Shown here: positions 36,691 through 45,671 of the stretch, piece after piece | Layout of the letters: every line of letters starts with the position of its first letter | Numbering within the stretch: the stretch's first letter is position 1 | Source of the DNA: Tropicimonas sediminicola | GTDB taxonomy: Bacteria; Pseudomonadota; Alphaproteobacteria; Rhodobacterales; Rhodobacteraceae | NCBI RefSeq assembly: GCF_900188335.1 | Contig: NZ_FZOY01000003.1 | Coordinates: 186,001 to 250,000 of the forward strand | Direction of reading: 5' to 3' | Length of the DNA stretch: 64,000 nt | Notes under the pieces: generated by a model | The model's input: only the letters and a program-made list of their open reading frames with translations | The model's database searches: none | What the model was told of the DNA's origin: nothing | Program-made: the position numbers and the translations under genes

Positions 36691-37058
36691 GCGCCCCGGC
36701 AACGATCGACCCGATTCTCTGGGACTCGCATTTCCTGTTTCCTTGACCCGGTCATTAACGGCCGGACATACCCGTTTGGGTTGAGTGCGAGCGCTCCAGG
36801 CCGCCAGAAATGCTGTCGCGCAGCGATCTCCGGCTCTCGGATGCGGCGTCCTGATGAGCGGGCTCCTGAAATAACTTATGAAATTCAATTTGTTGCGGTG
36901 ACCCGGGCGGTCTTTGGCGGCGGTGGTGCGACCATCACACACTTGCGGGTCGAAATCCTTCGGACGGCTTGTGCCGGAGTTTGACAGGTGCCTTCAAAGT
37001 GTTAATGTCCGTTAACGAAATTTTACCGATCCCACCGCGGTTTATCTGGAGCAGGAAG
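36691..37058. other. Intergenic region, no gene found
   Basis: About 368 bp between lpdA and the surface protein gene. The second half is AT-richer (around 36880 and 37005-37030, including TGTTAATG and GTTAACG), consistent with a promoter region. Short open frames have no support. Confidence 0.4.
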
Positions 37059-37709
37059 TTGAAAAACGTTGCGATTGCATCCGTTATGATTGCGCTCTCC
37101 GCAGGAGCGGCGGGTGCCGTGACCGTGGCAAATGGAAACGGAAGCTTCGAAGCGCCGACTTTCGACTCCACCGCGAGGTGGAAGGTGTACGACGGCTCGC
37201 CCGGTGCGAAATTCATCAGCGGATGGATTGTCGATGCGATCGGTGACAAGGGCGGTGTGGATCAGGTCGCCAGTTCCTGGTGGGCGGCTTCCGATGGCAA
37301 CTACTCGGTCGACCTGAACTCGGTCGACGCGGGCGGCGTGAGCGCCAAGATGGACGGTCTGACGATCGGCAACAGCTACACGGTGACGTTCGACATGTCG
37401 GGCAACCCCGGCGGTGTGCAGGGTGTCAAGGAACTGGTCACCTACATCAACTACGACCGGATCCGCAGCTTCTACTACGACACCACCGGAAACAGCCGGA
37501 AGAACATGAACTGGACGACGATGTCGTTCAAATTCACGGCGACGGCCACGGCCCAGTACGTCTCCTTCGTCAGCGCGATTCCCGGCACCCAGGGCGCCGC
37601 GATCGACAATGTCCGCGTCGAGATGAGCGAAGTGCCGCTTCCGATGTCCGCGCTGCTCCTGCTGACCGGGCTTGGCGGGCTGGCCGCGTTCCGTCGCAAG
37701 GCCGCCTGA
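37059..37709 (+). CDS. Choice-of-anchor C-type protein with VPLP-CTERM sorting signal
   Basis: A 216-residue exported protein. A signal peptide (about 1-20, ending AGA) precedes a beta-rich domain with [27 protein letters not shown] and [13 protein letters not shown], matching the choice-of-anchor C type. The C-terminus is a tripartite sorting signal: VPLPM, a hydrophobic helix and an RRKAA tail, similar to the VPLPA-CTERM signal processed by exosortase-type systems. The start is taken as TTG at 37059 with GGAG 7 bp upstream; the same frame continues upstream but lacks a signal-peptide start. No exosortase gene is in the window. Confidence 0.85.
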   Translation: MKNVAIASVMIALSAGAAGAVTVANGNGSFEAPTFDSTARWKVYDGSPGAKFISGWIVDAIGDKGGVDQVASSWWAASDGNYSVDLNSVDAGGVSAKMDGLTIGNSYTVTFDMSGNPGGVQGVKELVTYINYDRIRSFYYDTTGNSRKNMNWTTMSFKFTATATAQYVSFVSAIPGTQGAAIDNVRVEMSEVPLPMSALLLLTGLGGLAAFRRKAA

Positions 37710-37737
37710 CGCGGTATCCGATCCGATCCTGAATTGG

Positions 37738-37760
37738 CGGGGTGGCCAGTGGCCGCCCCG
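37738..37760 (+). terminator. Terminator between surface protein and uvrA
   Basis: CGGGGTGGCC 37738-37747 pairs with GGCCGCCCCG 37751-37760 around AGT with one T-G wobble, followed by TTTGCGTTT. Confidence 0.75.
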
Positions 37761-37809
37761 TTTGCGTTTCAGATGGGCGCTTTGGGGCCGGGATCGTTGG
37801 CATTGATCT

Positions 37810-37855
37810 GCTTGTTTACTTTTTGTTCTCAATTCCCCATTGGAGAATCCGTAGC
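37810..37855. promoter_or_regulatory. AT-rich region with imperfect dyad upstream of uvrA
   Basis: TTCTCAAT and ATTGGAGAA form an imperfect inverted repeat around CCCC (about 37828-37850) in an AT-richer region. uvrA is usually SOS-controlled; the alphaproteobacterial LexA site GTTC-N7-GTTC is not exactly present, only a single GTTC is. Confidence 0.35.
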
Positions 37856-37893
37856 GCTCGCTTATCTCTGTGCCATGCCGTACGGGGTGGGAC

Positions 37894-40761
37894 ATGCCTG
37901 AACAGAAGTTCATCGAGGTGCGCGGTGCGCGCGAGCATAATCTGAAGAACATCGACGTGGATATCCCGCGCGACGAGCTGGTGGTCATCACCGGGCTCTC
38001 CGGTTCGGGGAAGTCCTCGCTCGCCTTCGACACGATCTACGCCGAGGGGCAGCGCCGCTACGTGGAGAGCCTCTCCGCCTATGCCCGGCAGTTCCTCGAC
38101 ATGATGGAAAAGCCGGACGTGGACCACATCACCGGCCTCAGCCCGGCGATTTCCATCGAGCAGAAGACCACCTCCAAGAACCCGCGTTCCACGGTCGGCA
38201 CGGTGACGGAGATCTACGACTACCTCCGCCTGCTGTTCGCCCGGGTCGGGACGCCCTATTCGCCGGCCACCGGCCTGCCGATCGAGGCGCAGCAGGTGCA
38301 AGACATGGTCGACCGGGTGATGGCGATGGAGGAGGGCACGCGGGCCTACCTGCTCGCCCCCATCGTACGCGACCGCAAAGGCGAATACCGCAAGGAATTC
38401 CTCGAGCTGCGCAAGCAGGGCTTCCAGCGGGTGAAAGTCGATGGCGCCTTCCACGACCTCGACGACGCGCCCAAGCTCGACAAGAAGTTCCGCCACGACA
38501 TCGACGTGGTGGTCGACCGGATCGTCGTGCGCGAGGGGATGGAGACGCGGCTGGCCGACAGCTTCCGGACCGCGCTGGACCTGGCCTCGGGTATCGCGAT
38601 CCTGGAGACCGCGCCGCGCGAGGAGGAGGGCGAGCCGGAGCGCATCACCTTCTCCGAGAACTTCGCCTGCCCGGTCAGCGGTTTCACCATCCCCGAGATC
38701 GAGCCGCGCCTCTTCTCGTTCAACGCCCCTTTCGGCGCCTGTCCGCATTGCGACGGCCTCGGGGTCGAGCTGTTCTTCGACGAACGGCTGGTGGTGCCCG
38801 ATGTCACGCTCAAGATCTACGACGGCGCGCTGGCGCCCTGGCGGAAGGGCAAGTCGCCCTATTTCCTGCAGACCATCGAAGCCATCGCCAAGCACTACGA
38901 GTTCGACAAGAACGCGCGGTGGAAGGACCTGCCGAAGAAGGTCCAGCAGGTTTTCCTGCACGGCTCCGGCGACGAGGAGATCGAGTTCCGCTACGACGAG
39001 GGCGGCCGTGTCTACCAGGTGACGCGCAGCTTCGAGGGGGTGATCCCCAACATGGAGCGCCGCTACCGCGAGACGGACTCCGCCTGGATCCGCGAGGAGT
39101 TCGAGCGGTATCAGAACAACCGCCCCTGTGGTTCCTGCGGCGGCTATCGCCTGCGTCCCGAAGCGCTGGCGGTGAAGATCGCCGGGTTGCACGTGGGGCA
39201 GGTGGTGCAGATGTCGATCCGGGAGGCCTTCGACTGGGTCGATGCGGTGCCGGAGAAGCTGACCTCCCAGAAGAACGAGATCGCCCGCGCCATCCTCAAG
39301 GAGATCCGCGAACGGCTGGGTTTCCTGAACAACGTCGGTCTGGAATACCTGACCCTGTCGCGCAACGCTGGCACGCTGTCGGGCGGCGAGAGCCAGCGGA
39401 TCCGGCTGGCGAGCCAGATCGGCTCGGGGCTGACCGGCGTGCTTTACGTTCTGGATGAGCCTTCGATCGGCCTGCACCAACGCGACAACGACCGCCTGCT
39501 TGGCACCCTGAAAAACCTGCGGGATCAAGGGAATACCGTGATCGTCGTGGAGCATGACGAGGAGGCGATCCGCGAGGCGGACTATGTCTTCGACATCGGT
39601 CCGGGCGCCGGTGTGCATGGCGGGCAGGTGGTGGCCAAGGGCACGCCGGGCGAGATCGCGGCGAACCCGGACTCGATCACTGGCGACTACCTGAGCGGCA
39701 AGCGCGAGATCCCTGTGAGCCAGCTGCGCCGTGAGGGCAATGGCAAGAAGCTGACCGTGGTGAAGGCGACCGGCAACAACCTCAAGGAGGTGACGGCCGA
39801 CTTCCCGCTCGGGAAATTCGTTTGTGTGACCGGGGTTAGCGGCGGAGGCAAATCCACCCTGACGATCGAGACGCTGTTCAAGACGGCCTCGATGCGGCTG
39901 AACGGGGCGCGGCAGACGCCGGCGCCCTGCGAGACCATCAAGGGGCTCGAGCACCTCGACAAGGTGATCGACATCGACCAGCGCCCCATCGGCCGGACTC
40001 CGCGTTCGAATCCAGCAACTTACACCGGGGCCTTCACGCCGATCCGTGACTGGTTCGCGGGGCTGCCCGAAGCCAAGGCGCGCGGCTACAAGCCGGGGCG
40101 GTTCAGCTTCAACGTCAAGGGCGGGCGCTGCGAGGCCTGCCAGGGCGACGGGGTGATCAAGATCGAGATGCACTTCCTGCCGGATGTGTATGTGACCTGC
40201 GAGACCTGCCATGGCGCGCGCTACAACCGCGAGACCCTGGAAATCAAGTTCAAAGGCAAGAGCATAGCCGACGTTCTTGATATGACGGTTGAGGACGCGC
40301 AGGAGTTTTTCAAGGCGGTGCCGAGCATCCGGGAGAAGATGGATGCGCTGGTCCGGGTGGGGCTGGGCTATATCAAGGTCGGGCAGCAGGCGACGACGCT
40401 GTCGGGCGGCGAGGCACAGCGGGTGAAACTCTCCAAGGAGCTGGCCAAGCGCTCGACCGGGCGGACGCTCTATATCCTCGATGAGCCGACCACCGGGCTG
40501 CACTTCGAAGACGTGCGCAAGCTGTTGGAAGTGCTGCACGAACTGGTGGAGCAGGGGAACACCGTGGTGGTGATCGAGCACAATCTCGACGTCATCAAGA
40601 CCGCTGACTGGATTATCGACATCGGCCCCGAGGGGGGCGATGGCGGCGGCACGGTTGTGGCGACGGGCACGCCGGAAGAGGTGGCGGAGGTCGCCGGGAG
40701 CCACACCGGGCGATATCTCAAGCCGATGCTGGACGCGGCGCGGCGGCACGCGGCGGAATAG
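37894..40761 (+). CDS. uvrA: Excinuclease ABC subunit A
   Basis: A 955-residue UvrA, the damage-recognition ATPase of nucleotide excision repair. There are two ABC cassettes: Walker [10 protein letters not shown] (Lys40) in the first and GVSGGGKST in the second, with signatures [19 protein letters not shown] and [15 protein letters not shown]. The second zinc finger is intact (CEACQGDG and [10 protein letters not shown]). In the first zinc module, the pair that is CPxC in E. coli reads CPVS here, so its second Cys is a Ser, while the distal CPHC is present. The start at 37894 (MPEQKFIEV) follows GGGGTGG. Length matches the family. Confidence 0.98.
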   Translation: MPEQKFIEVRGAREHNLKNIDVDIPRDELVVITGLSGSGKSSLAFDTIYAEGQRRYVESLSAYARQFLDMMEKPDVDHITGLSPAISIEQKTTSKNPRSTVGTVTEIYDYLRLLFARVGTPYSPATGLPIEAQQVQDMVDRVMAMEEGTRAYLLAPIVRDRKGEYRKEFLELRKQGFQRVKVDGAFHDLDDAPKLDKKFRHDIDVVVDRIVVREGMETRLADSFRTALDLASGIAILETAPREEEGEPERITFSENFACPVSGFTIPEIEPRLFSFNAPFGACPHCDGLGVELFFDERLVVPDVTLKIYDGALAPWRKGKSPYFLQTIEAIAKHYEFDKNARWKDLPKKVQQVFLHGSGDEEIEFRYDEGGRVYQVTRSFEGVIPNMERRYRETDSAWIREEFERYQNNRPCGSCGGYRLRPEALAVKIAGLHVGQVVQMSIREAFDWVDAVPEKLTSQKNEIARAILKEIRERLGFLNNVGLEYLTLSRNAGTLSGGESQRIRLASQIGSGLTGVLYVLDEPSIGLHQRDNDRLLGTLKNLRDQGNTVIVVEHDEEAIREADYVFDIGPGAGVHGGQVVAKGTPGEIAANPDSITGDYLSGKREIPVSQLRREGNGKKLTVVKATGNNLKEVTADFPLGKFVCVTGVSGGGKSTLTIETLFKTASMRLNGARQTPAPCETIKGLEHLDKVIDIDQRPIGRTPRSNPATYTGAFTPIRDWFAGLPEAKARGYKPGRFSFNVKGGRCEACQGDGVIKIEMHFLPDVYVTCETCHGARYNRETLEIKFKGKSIADVLDMTVEDAQEFFKAVPSIREKMDALVRVGLGYIKVGQQATTLSGGEAQRVKLSKELAKRSTGRTLYILDEPTTGLHFEDVRKLLEVLHELVEQGNTVVVIEHNLDVIKTADWIIDIGPEGGDGGGTVVATGTPEEVAEVAGSHTGRYLKPMLDAARRHAAE

Positions 40762-40782
40762 GCGTTTCGACCGATCCGAAAG

Positions 40783-40812
40783 CGAAAACGACCGCAATTG
40801 CGGTCGTTTTCG
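40783..40812. terminator. 30-bp perfect palindrome after uvrA
   Basis: A perfect, loop-free palindrome centred between 40797 and 40798; the right arm reads TGCGGTCGTTTTCG. As RNA it forms a 13- to 15-bp stem ending in a T-rich arm, so it may terminate uvrA. Confidence 0.8.
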
Positions 40813-41001
40813 GGCGTGTTCCGGTCATTTCACAGCTTCAGCGCAGGCGTTCGCCTTGGGGTGCGCCGTTTCGGTCATTTCGCGCCCGGAAACGACCGGA
40901 AATCCCGGCACTCAGGTCTCCCGCCCGTCGTCGCGGCATCGCAGATGCCGTTCCTCCCGTTGGGCCGGGCGCGCTTCGCGCGCGGGCGGGGTGTCCGGAG
41001 G
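40813..41001. repeat. Degenerate repeats of the palindrome core
   Basis: After the palindrome the core recurs in both orientations: CCGGTCATTTC (40822-40832), TCGGTCATTTCG (40872-40883) and GGAAACGACCGGAAAT (40889-40904). No coding frame was found in this 189-bp gap. Confidence 0.5.
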
Positions 41002-41373
41002 TTACTGCGCGAGGTCGGCGATGGCGCCGATCAGGTTGAGCACTTTCCGGGTGTCGGGGTCGATGCGGTAGACGTAGTCGCCGAGCACGGCGTAGTCGCC
41101 ATTGCGGTCGAGCCGGTAGCGCGCGGGGTCGTGGATCACCCGGTAGTCCCCGTCGAGCACCTCGCCGCGCTGGTAGCGCCGGACGTATCGGTCGTCCCGG
41201 TCGGGAGCGTCCGAGCGCACCGATTTGCCGACCTGGCCCGGTGGCACGCAGGGCGGGTTCTTCTTGGCGAGTCCGGGCGGGCAGCCGGCGTTACCGTTGC
41301 CGGCGGAGGCGGCGCCGGCTCCGATCCCGGCGGCGAAGGCGGCTGTCAGCAGCACGGTGGCGAGGGTCTTCAT
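41002..41373 (-). CDS. Small exported protein, RcnB-like
   Basis: A 123-residue protein with a signal peptide (about 1-24, ending ASA). The mature N-terminus contains CPPGLAKKNPPCVPPGQVGK, a PPGLAKK/PPGQ pattern seen in RcnB-like periplasmic proteins. The rest has repeated Tyr/Asp/Arg segments (DGDYRVIHDPARYRL) and ends with an Ile/Leu helix. The small secreted relatives of this type in Rhodobacteraceae are sometimes misnamed after the adjacent uvrA. RcnB relates to nickel/cobalt homeostasis; function here is unproven. The start at 41373 follows CCAGGA about 7 bp upstream, and it removes an unsupported N-terminal extension. Confidence 0.75.
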   Translation of the reverse strand: MKTLATVLLTAAFAAGIGAGAASAGNGNAGCPPGLAKKNPPCVPPGQVGKSVRSDAPDRDDRYVRRYQRGEVLDGDYRVIHDPARYRLDRNGDYAVLGDYVYRIDPDTRKVLNLIGAIADLAQ

Positions 41374-41542
41374 TCCTGGTCCTTCAATCTTGTCTTTGCG
41401 GCCCGCCTGTGCGGCGGGCGCTCCGGGAGAGAACACCGGAAGGCGCGGGGTGTTCCAGTCGTTTTGGCGTGATCGGCGGGAGGTTGCCAAACTTCGGCCG
41501 GGTTCCGCTGGCAGGCTGCGACCGGAGAAGCGGGAGTGCGGG

Positions 41543-41911
41543 ATGCGCGGGATCGGGATTGCAGGGGCGTTGGCGGCCGGACTGGCCGCGCCGGGGCAGG
41601 CGGGGCAGCCGCTGCGCGAGAGCCTGGTCGAATGCTCGGTGCTGGTCGAACTGCTGCTGGGGGAGCAGAGCTTCCAGCCCGGCGAAAACGCGATGATCGA
41701 CCTCTACGTCTCGGCCTCCCGGTCGATGCGGGAGGAGGCGCTGCGCCGGACGTCGGAGGGCTACGTGGCGGAGACGGCGCTGGCCAAGCGGGAGGCATGG
41801 CACGCGCGGTGGGACGCCGGGGACTGGGATGATCCGGCGAACCGGGACGAGCTGGTGGACTGGTGGACCTATTGCTTCAAGCTGGCGGACCACCTCGCGT
41901 TGAAGCCGTAG
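41543..41911 (+). CDS. Small exported hypothetical protein
   Basis: A 122-residue protein with a short signal-like N-terminus (GIAGALAAGLAAPGQAG). The mature part is helical and contains two Cys (about residues 31 and 112) that could form a disulfide, an acidic middle and a Trp-rich C-terminal region (WHARWDAGDWDDP, DWWTYCFKLADHL). I recognise no family. GGGAGTGCGGG precedes the start at 41543, so the ribosome-binding site is plausible. It lies divergently from the RcnB-like gene and upstream of the DsrE gene, separated by a hairpin. Confidence 0.7.
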   Translation: MRGIGIAGALAAGLAAPGQAGQPLRESLVECSVLVELLLGEQSFQPGENAMIDLYVSASRSMREEALRRTSEGYVAETALAKREAWHARWDAGDWDDPANRDELVDWWTYCFKLADHLALKP

Positions 41912-41932
41912 CGCGCCGGCGGATCGCGCTCG

Positions 41933-42050
41933 ATCTGCAGGGGGGACTCTGTTGCAGATAGGGCGGCTTCGTGACGGACACTCTCAAAAAGATATTTATA
42001 AAATACGTATTATTTGATCTGTCTCATTTGCCAATTTTCATGGAGGCGCA
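41933..42050 (+). promoter_or_regulatory. Hairpin and AT-rich promoter region of the DsrE gene
   Basis: ATCTGCA 41933-41939 pairs with TGCAGAT 41953-41959. An AT-rich block (41985-42015) with the palindrome AATACGTATT (42002-42011) and TTGAT at 42013-42017 follows. Such a contrast with surrounding GC-rich DNA suggests a regulated promoter. The FNR-like site is incomplete. Confidence 0.45.
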
Positions 42051-42081
42051 ACTCTCTGCCTGCGAGACACGGGAGGGAAAG

Positions 42082-42528
42082 ATGAGTCTTTTGCGAAATC
42101 TCTTTGCGGGCGTTGCGCTGGCGCTGTTCGGTGCCGCTGCCCTGGCCGAAGACGGAAAGCCCGGGCTTTTCGTGAACCTCACCACCGATGACACATGGGC
42201 GGCCGCGAAGGCGATCATGTTCGCCCATGAGAAGGCGCTGAAGAACGGGCATGAGCCTGTGGCGATCTGGCTGAACGTGCGGGCGGTGTACCTGGCCGAC
42301 AGGAAGCGCTCCAGCCACATTCCCGGGCCGATGGCCGGGGACGGCACGTCGATCCAGGACATGCTGACGGCCTTCATGGCCGACGGCGGCACGGTGATCA
42401 TGTGCAGCGCCTGTTCGCAGGCGGCGGGTCTGACCGAGGCGGATTACATTGACGGTGTCGAGATGGGCAACTGGCCGGTGGTCGAGAGCATTCTGTTCGA
42501 CCCGGATGTGAAGACGCTGTCCTGGTAG
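42082..42528 (+). CDS. Exported DsrE/DsrF-like protein
   Basis: A 148-residue protein with a signal peptide (about 1-22, ending ALA) followed by a DsrE-like domain. Features: GLFVNLTTDDTWAAAKAIMFA, HEPVAIWLNVRAVYLAD, and the cysteine-bearing turn VIMCSACSQAAGL where DsrE-like sulfurtransferases place their reactive Cys; here there are two, three residues apart. Location in the periplasm is unusual for a DsrE protein. A role in sulfur or persulfide handling is an inference. The strong RBS GGGAGGGAAAG fixes the start at 42082. Confidence 0.82.
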   Translation: MSLLRNLFAGVALALFGAAALAEDGKPGLFVNLTTDDTWAAAKAIMFAHEKALKNGHEPVAIWLNVRAVYLADRKRSSHIPGPMAGDGTSIQDMLTAFMADGGTVIMCSACSQAAGLTEADYIDGVEMGNWPVVESILFDPDVKTLSW

Positions 42529-42535
42529 GGGCGTC

Positions 42536-42561
42536 ACGCGCCCGGAGCCTTCCGGGCGCGT
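42536..42561. terminator. Bidirectional terminator between DsrE and mmsB
   Basis: A perfect 11-bp stem (ACGCGCCCGGA 42536-42546, TCCGGGCGCGT 42551-42561) with a 4-nt loop between converging genes. Confidence 0.8.
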
Positions 42562-42580
42562 TGCACGTGCCGCCGACCGC

Positions 42581-43453
42581 CTAGCCGCGCCCGCGCTTCT
42601 CGAAGCGGGGGAGCATGGCGGAGAAGTCCATGCCCTTGCCGTCCTCGCGCTCGACGAAGGCCTCGTAGAGCGCGGTGGCGGCCTGACCGAGCGGCGTATC
42701 GGCATCCGCGGCCTCGGCGGCCTGTTGCGAGAGGCGCAGGTCCTTGAGCATGAGCTCGGCGGCGAAGCCGGGCTTGTAGCCGTTGTCGGCGGGACTCGTC
42801 GGGCCGACGCCGGGGGCCGGGCAATAGGCGTTCATCGACCAGCTGTAGCCGGAGGAGGTGGACACCACGTCGAACATCTTTTGCCGGTCGAGGCCGAGCT
42901 TGTCGGCCAGCGCGAAGGCCTCGCAGGTGCCGATCATGGTGATGCCGAGGATCATGTTGTTGCAGATCTTGGCCGCCTGACCGGCGCCGGGGCCGCCGCA
43001 GTGGACGGCTTTCTGGCCCATGACCTCGAAGAGCGGCGCGACGGTGGCGAAGGCGTCCTCGGCGCCGCCGGCCATGAAGGTGAGCGTGCCGGCCGCCGCG
43101 CCGCCGACACCTCCGGAGACCGGGGCATCGACCGCACGCAGGCCGGCGGAGCTTGCGGCCTCGGCCACGGCGCGGGCGCTGTCGACATCGACTGTGGAGC
43201 AGTCGAGATGGACGGCGCCGGGCTGCATGGCGGGGTGGATCTCGGCCGCGACGCGGCGCAGGATCTCGCCGTTGGGCAGCATGGTGATGACCACCTCGGC
43301 GCCGCTGGCGGCCTCGGCGGCGGTGGCGGCGGCGGTGACGCCCTCGGGGCAGGGCGCGGCGAGGTCGAAGCCGGTCACGGCGTGGCCCGCGGCGGCCAGG
43401 TTGGCGGCCATCGGCGCGCCCATGTTTCCAAGTCCTATGAAACCGACTTTCAT
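42581..43453 (-). CDS. mmsB: 3-hydroxyisobutyrate dehydrogenase
   Basis: A 290-residue beta-hydroxyacid dehydrogenase converting 3-hydroxyisobutyrate to methylmalonate semialdehyde in valine catabolism. The cofactor motif is GFIGLGNMGAPMAANLA (residues 4-20), the substrate motif DAPVSGGVGGA (109-119), and the catalytic Lys162 in GQAAKICNNM, all as in the family. NAD is the usual cofactor. The start at 43453 overlaps the stop of the hydrolase gene upstream by 4 bp (ATGA). It is the last gene of the three-gene valine operon, whose product feeds MmsA (encoded at 59356-60855). Confidence 0.96.
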   Translation of the reverse strand: MKVGFIGLGNMGAPMAANLAAAGHAVTGFDLAAPCPEGVTAAATAAEAASGAEVVITMLPNGEILRRVAAEIHPAMQPGAVHLDCSTVDVDSARAVAEAASSAGLRAVDAPVSGGVGGAAAGTLTFMAGGAEDAFATVAPLFEVMGQKAVHCGGPGAGQAAKICNNMILGITMIGTCEAFALADKLGLDRQKMFDVVSTSSGYSWSMNAYCPAPGVGPTSPADNGYKPGFAAELMLKDLRLSQQAAEAADADTPLGQAATALYEAFVEREDGKGMDFSAMLPRFEKRGRG

Positions 43454-44511
43454 GCGATGTCCTCCCGGGGGTGTGGCGTGTCGAATGTGAGCGCGTCGGC
43501 CCCGAGGGGGCGGAGCATCGCGCTGACCATGGCGGGCGTGACCTCCTCCAGCCCGTGCCGCCATTTGGGGCTGCGGTCCTTGTCGATGATCGCGGCGCGG
43601 ATGCCTTCGAGGAAGTCGCCGTGCTCCATCGCGCGGAACGTGAAGCGGTATTCGAGGTCGAGCGCGCGGCGGATGTCGGCGGCGGGACCGCGCAGGCGGT
43701 GGACGGCCTCGATGGCGCAGGCCATGGCGAGCGGCGCGTTGCGGGTCATCGCCTTGAGCGTGCTGGCGGTGAAGTCGGAGGGTTCCGCGTTCAGGCTGCG
43801 CAGGACGTCGCCCAGCCGCTCGCCGCCGAAGTGGCGGTCGATCTGCGGTTGCAGGGCGGCAAGGCGGCCTTCGGGGGCGGGCGAGGCGGCGGCGTCGATC
43901 AGGGTCCAGTCGCCGGTTTCCTCGAGCCGTGCGATCAGGTCGGGCCATTGGGCCTGCGGGACGAAGTAATCGGCGAAGCCTGCCAACAGCGCGTCGGCCG
44001 GGCCCATGCGGGTGCCGGTGGTGCCGAGGTATTCGCCCAGCCGCCCGGGCGCGCGGGCGAGCAGCAGGGTGCCGCCAACGTCGGGCAGCAGGCCGATGCC
44101 GCATTCGGGCATGGCGATCTGGCTGCTTTCGCCCACCACCCGGTGCGAGCCGTGGCAGCCGATGCCGACGCCGCCGCCCATTGTGAAGCCCTGCAGGAAG
44201 CTCGCGACCGGCTTGGGGAATTCGAAAAGCCGGGCGTTCATGTTGTATTCGTCGTGCCAGAACTTCCGACCGTAGGCATAGTCGCCGGCGGTGCCGGTGG
44301 CGTAGATCTCGGCGATATCGCCGCCGGCGCAGAAGGCCTTCTCGCCCTCGGCGTCGAAGACGATCATGGCGACGCCGGGGTCATCCGCCCAGTCCATCAG
44401 TGCGGCGTCGATCGCCAGGCACATCTCGTAGGACATGGCGTTGAGCGCCTGCGGGCGGGTGAGGGTGATGCGGCCGGTGCGGCCGGCCTTGCGGATGTGG
44501 ATGTCGCTCAT
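43450..44511 (-). CDS. 3-hydroxyisobutyryl-CoA hydrolase (enoyl-CoA hydratase family)
   Basis: A 353-residue crotonase-superfamily enzyme. The oxyanion-hole glycines are in EKAFCAGGDIAEIY (about 58-70) and FTMGGGVGIG (about 109-118). The catalytic pair is Glu136 in MPECGIG and Asp144 in LPDVGG, the arrangement of 3-hydroxyisobutyryl-CoA hydrolases rather than hydratases. The length (about 350, against 260 for hydratases) supports the hydrolase. It releases 3-hydroxyisobutyrate for MmsB. It overlaps both neighbours by 4 bp, so the three genes are translated as a unit. Confidence 0.93.
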   Translation of the reverse strand: MSDIHIRKAGRTGRITLTRPQALNAMSYEMCLAIDAALMDWADDPGVAMIVFDAEGEKAFCAGGDIAEIYATGTAGDYAYGRKFWHDEYNMNARLFEFPKPVASFLQGFTMGGGVGIGCHGSHRVVGESSQIAMPECGIGLLPDVGGTLLLARAPGRLGEYLGTTGTRMGPADALLAGFADYFVPQAQWPDLIARLEETGDWTLIDAAASPAPEGRLAALQPQIDRHFGGERLGDVLRSLNAEPSDFTASTLKAMTRNAPLAMACAIEAVHRLRGPAADIRRALDLEYRFTFRAMEHGDFLEGIRAAIIDKDRSPKWRHGLEEVTPAMVSAMLRPLGADALTFDTPHPREDIA

Positions 44512-45650
44512 CGTTCGCTCAGAAGGTGGCGCGCCACGATCAGGCGCATGATCTCGTTCGTGCCCTCGAGGATCTGGTGCACGCGCAGGTCGCGCACGAT
44601 CTTCTCGATTCCATAATCGGCAAGGTAGCCGTAGCCGCCGTGGAGCTGCAAACACTGGTCGGCGACGCGGCTGCCGGCCTCGGTCACGAACTTCTTGGCC
44701 ATGGCGCAGAACTTGGTGGCGTCCGGCGCGCCGGTGTCGAGCTTCCAGGCGGCCTGGCGGAGCAAGGTGCGGGCGGCCTGCAACTCGATCTCCATGTCGG
44801 CGAGGCGGAACTGGAGGGCCTGGAACTGGTCGATGGTCTGGCCGAAGGCGCGGCGCTCGGCCATGTAGGCGAGCGTGGCATCGAGCGCGGCCTGCGCGGC
44901 GCCGAGGGAGCAGGCGGAGATGTTCAGCCGCCCGCCGTCGAGCCCGGCCATGGCATAGGCGAAGCCGCGGCCCTCTTCGCCCAGCAGGTTGGCGGCAGGG
45001 ACGGGGCAGGCGTCCATCTGGACCTGACGGGTGGGCTGGCTCTTCCAGCCCATCTTCTGCTCCAGCCCGCCGAAGGACAGGCCCTCGGTGCCGTCCTCGA
45101 GCACGAAGGCGGAGATGCCGCGGGGGCCGTCCGCGCCGGTGCGGGCCATGACGATATAGGCATCGGAATAGCCGCCGCCGGAGATGAAGGCCTTGGTGCC
45201 GGTGAGGGCATAGCCGTTGCCGGCGGGCTCGGCCCGGGTCTTCAGCGCTGCCGCGTCGGAGCCGGAGCCAGGCTCGGTCAGGCAGTAGGAGAACACGGTC
45301 TCCATGGTGAGGGCGGGGGCGAGGTAGCGGGCCTTGATATCCTCGGAGCCGAAGCTGTCGAGCATCCGGGCGCACATGTTGTGGATCGAGAGAAACGCCG
45401 CGACCGAGGGGCAGGCCATCGACAGCGCCTCGAACACCAGCGTGGCGTCGAGCCGGGTGAGGCCGGAGCCGCCGCTCTCCTCGGACACGTAGAGCCCGCC
45501 GAAGCCGAGCTCGGCCAGCCGGGGCCAGAGATCCTTCGGGATCGTGCCCTCGGTTTCCCATGCGCGGGCGTGCGGGGCGATGTGCTCCTCGCCGAAGGCG
45601 CGGGCCATGTCGAAGATCGCCGATTGCTCTTCGCTCAGTGCGAAATCCAT
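44508..45650 (-). CDS. Acyl-CoA dehydrogenase, isobutyryl-CoA-type
   Basis: A 380-residue flavoenzyme of the acyl-CoA dehydrogenase family. Signatures: CLTEPGSGSDAAALKTRA (about 125-142), the GTKAFISGGGYSDAYIVMART block, and the C-terminal catalytic Glu362 in ILEGTNEIMR. Position of the Glu and neighbouring genes fit isobutyryl-CoA dehydrogenase, which makes methacrylyl-CoA from valine-derived isobutyryl-CoA. The start at 45650 (MDFALSEEQ) was chosen over 45725, since the upstream part lies in the operator region. It is the first gene of the operon and has a clear inverted-repeat operator just upstream. Confidence 0.92.
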   Translation of the reverse strand: MDFALSEEQSAIFDMARAFGEEHIAPHARAWETEGTIPKDLWPRLAELGFGGLYVSEESGGSGLTRLDATLVFEALSMACPSVAAFLSIHNMCARMLDSFGSEDIKARYLAPALTMETVFSYCLTEPGSGSDAAALKTRAEPAGNGYALTGTKAFISGGGYSDAYIVMARTGADGPRGISAFVLEDGTEGLSFGGLEQKMGWKSQPTRQVQMDACPVPAANLLGEEGRGFAYAMAGLDGGRLNISACSLGAAQAALDATLAYMAERRAFGQTIDQFQALQFRLADMEIELQAARTLLRQAAWKLDTGAPDATKFCAMAKKFVTEAGSRVADQCLQLHGGYGYLADYGIEKIVRDLRVHQILEGTNEIMRLIVARHLLSER

Positions 45651-45671
45651 GGGCTTCCTCCCAGAGCCGTT

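Noticed and set aside
37828-37850. A LexA/SOS box for uvrA
   Set aside because: Only one GTTC half-site is present; the dyad there does not follow the GTTC-N7-GTTC rule.
37816-40797. A 993-codon open frame opposite uvrA
   Set aside because: Composition is typical of antisense GC-rich frames; uvrA is unambiguous on the plus strand.
42013-42026. FNR-like site upstream of the DsrE gene
   Set aside because: TTGAT is present, but the second half-site matches ATCAA at only three of five positions.
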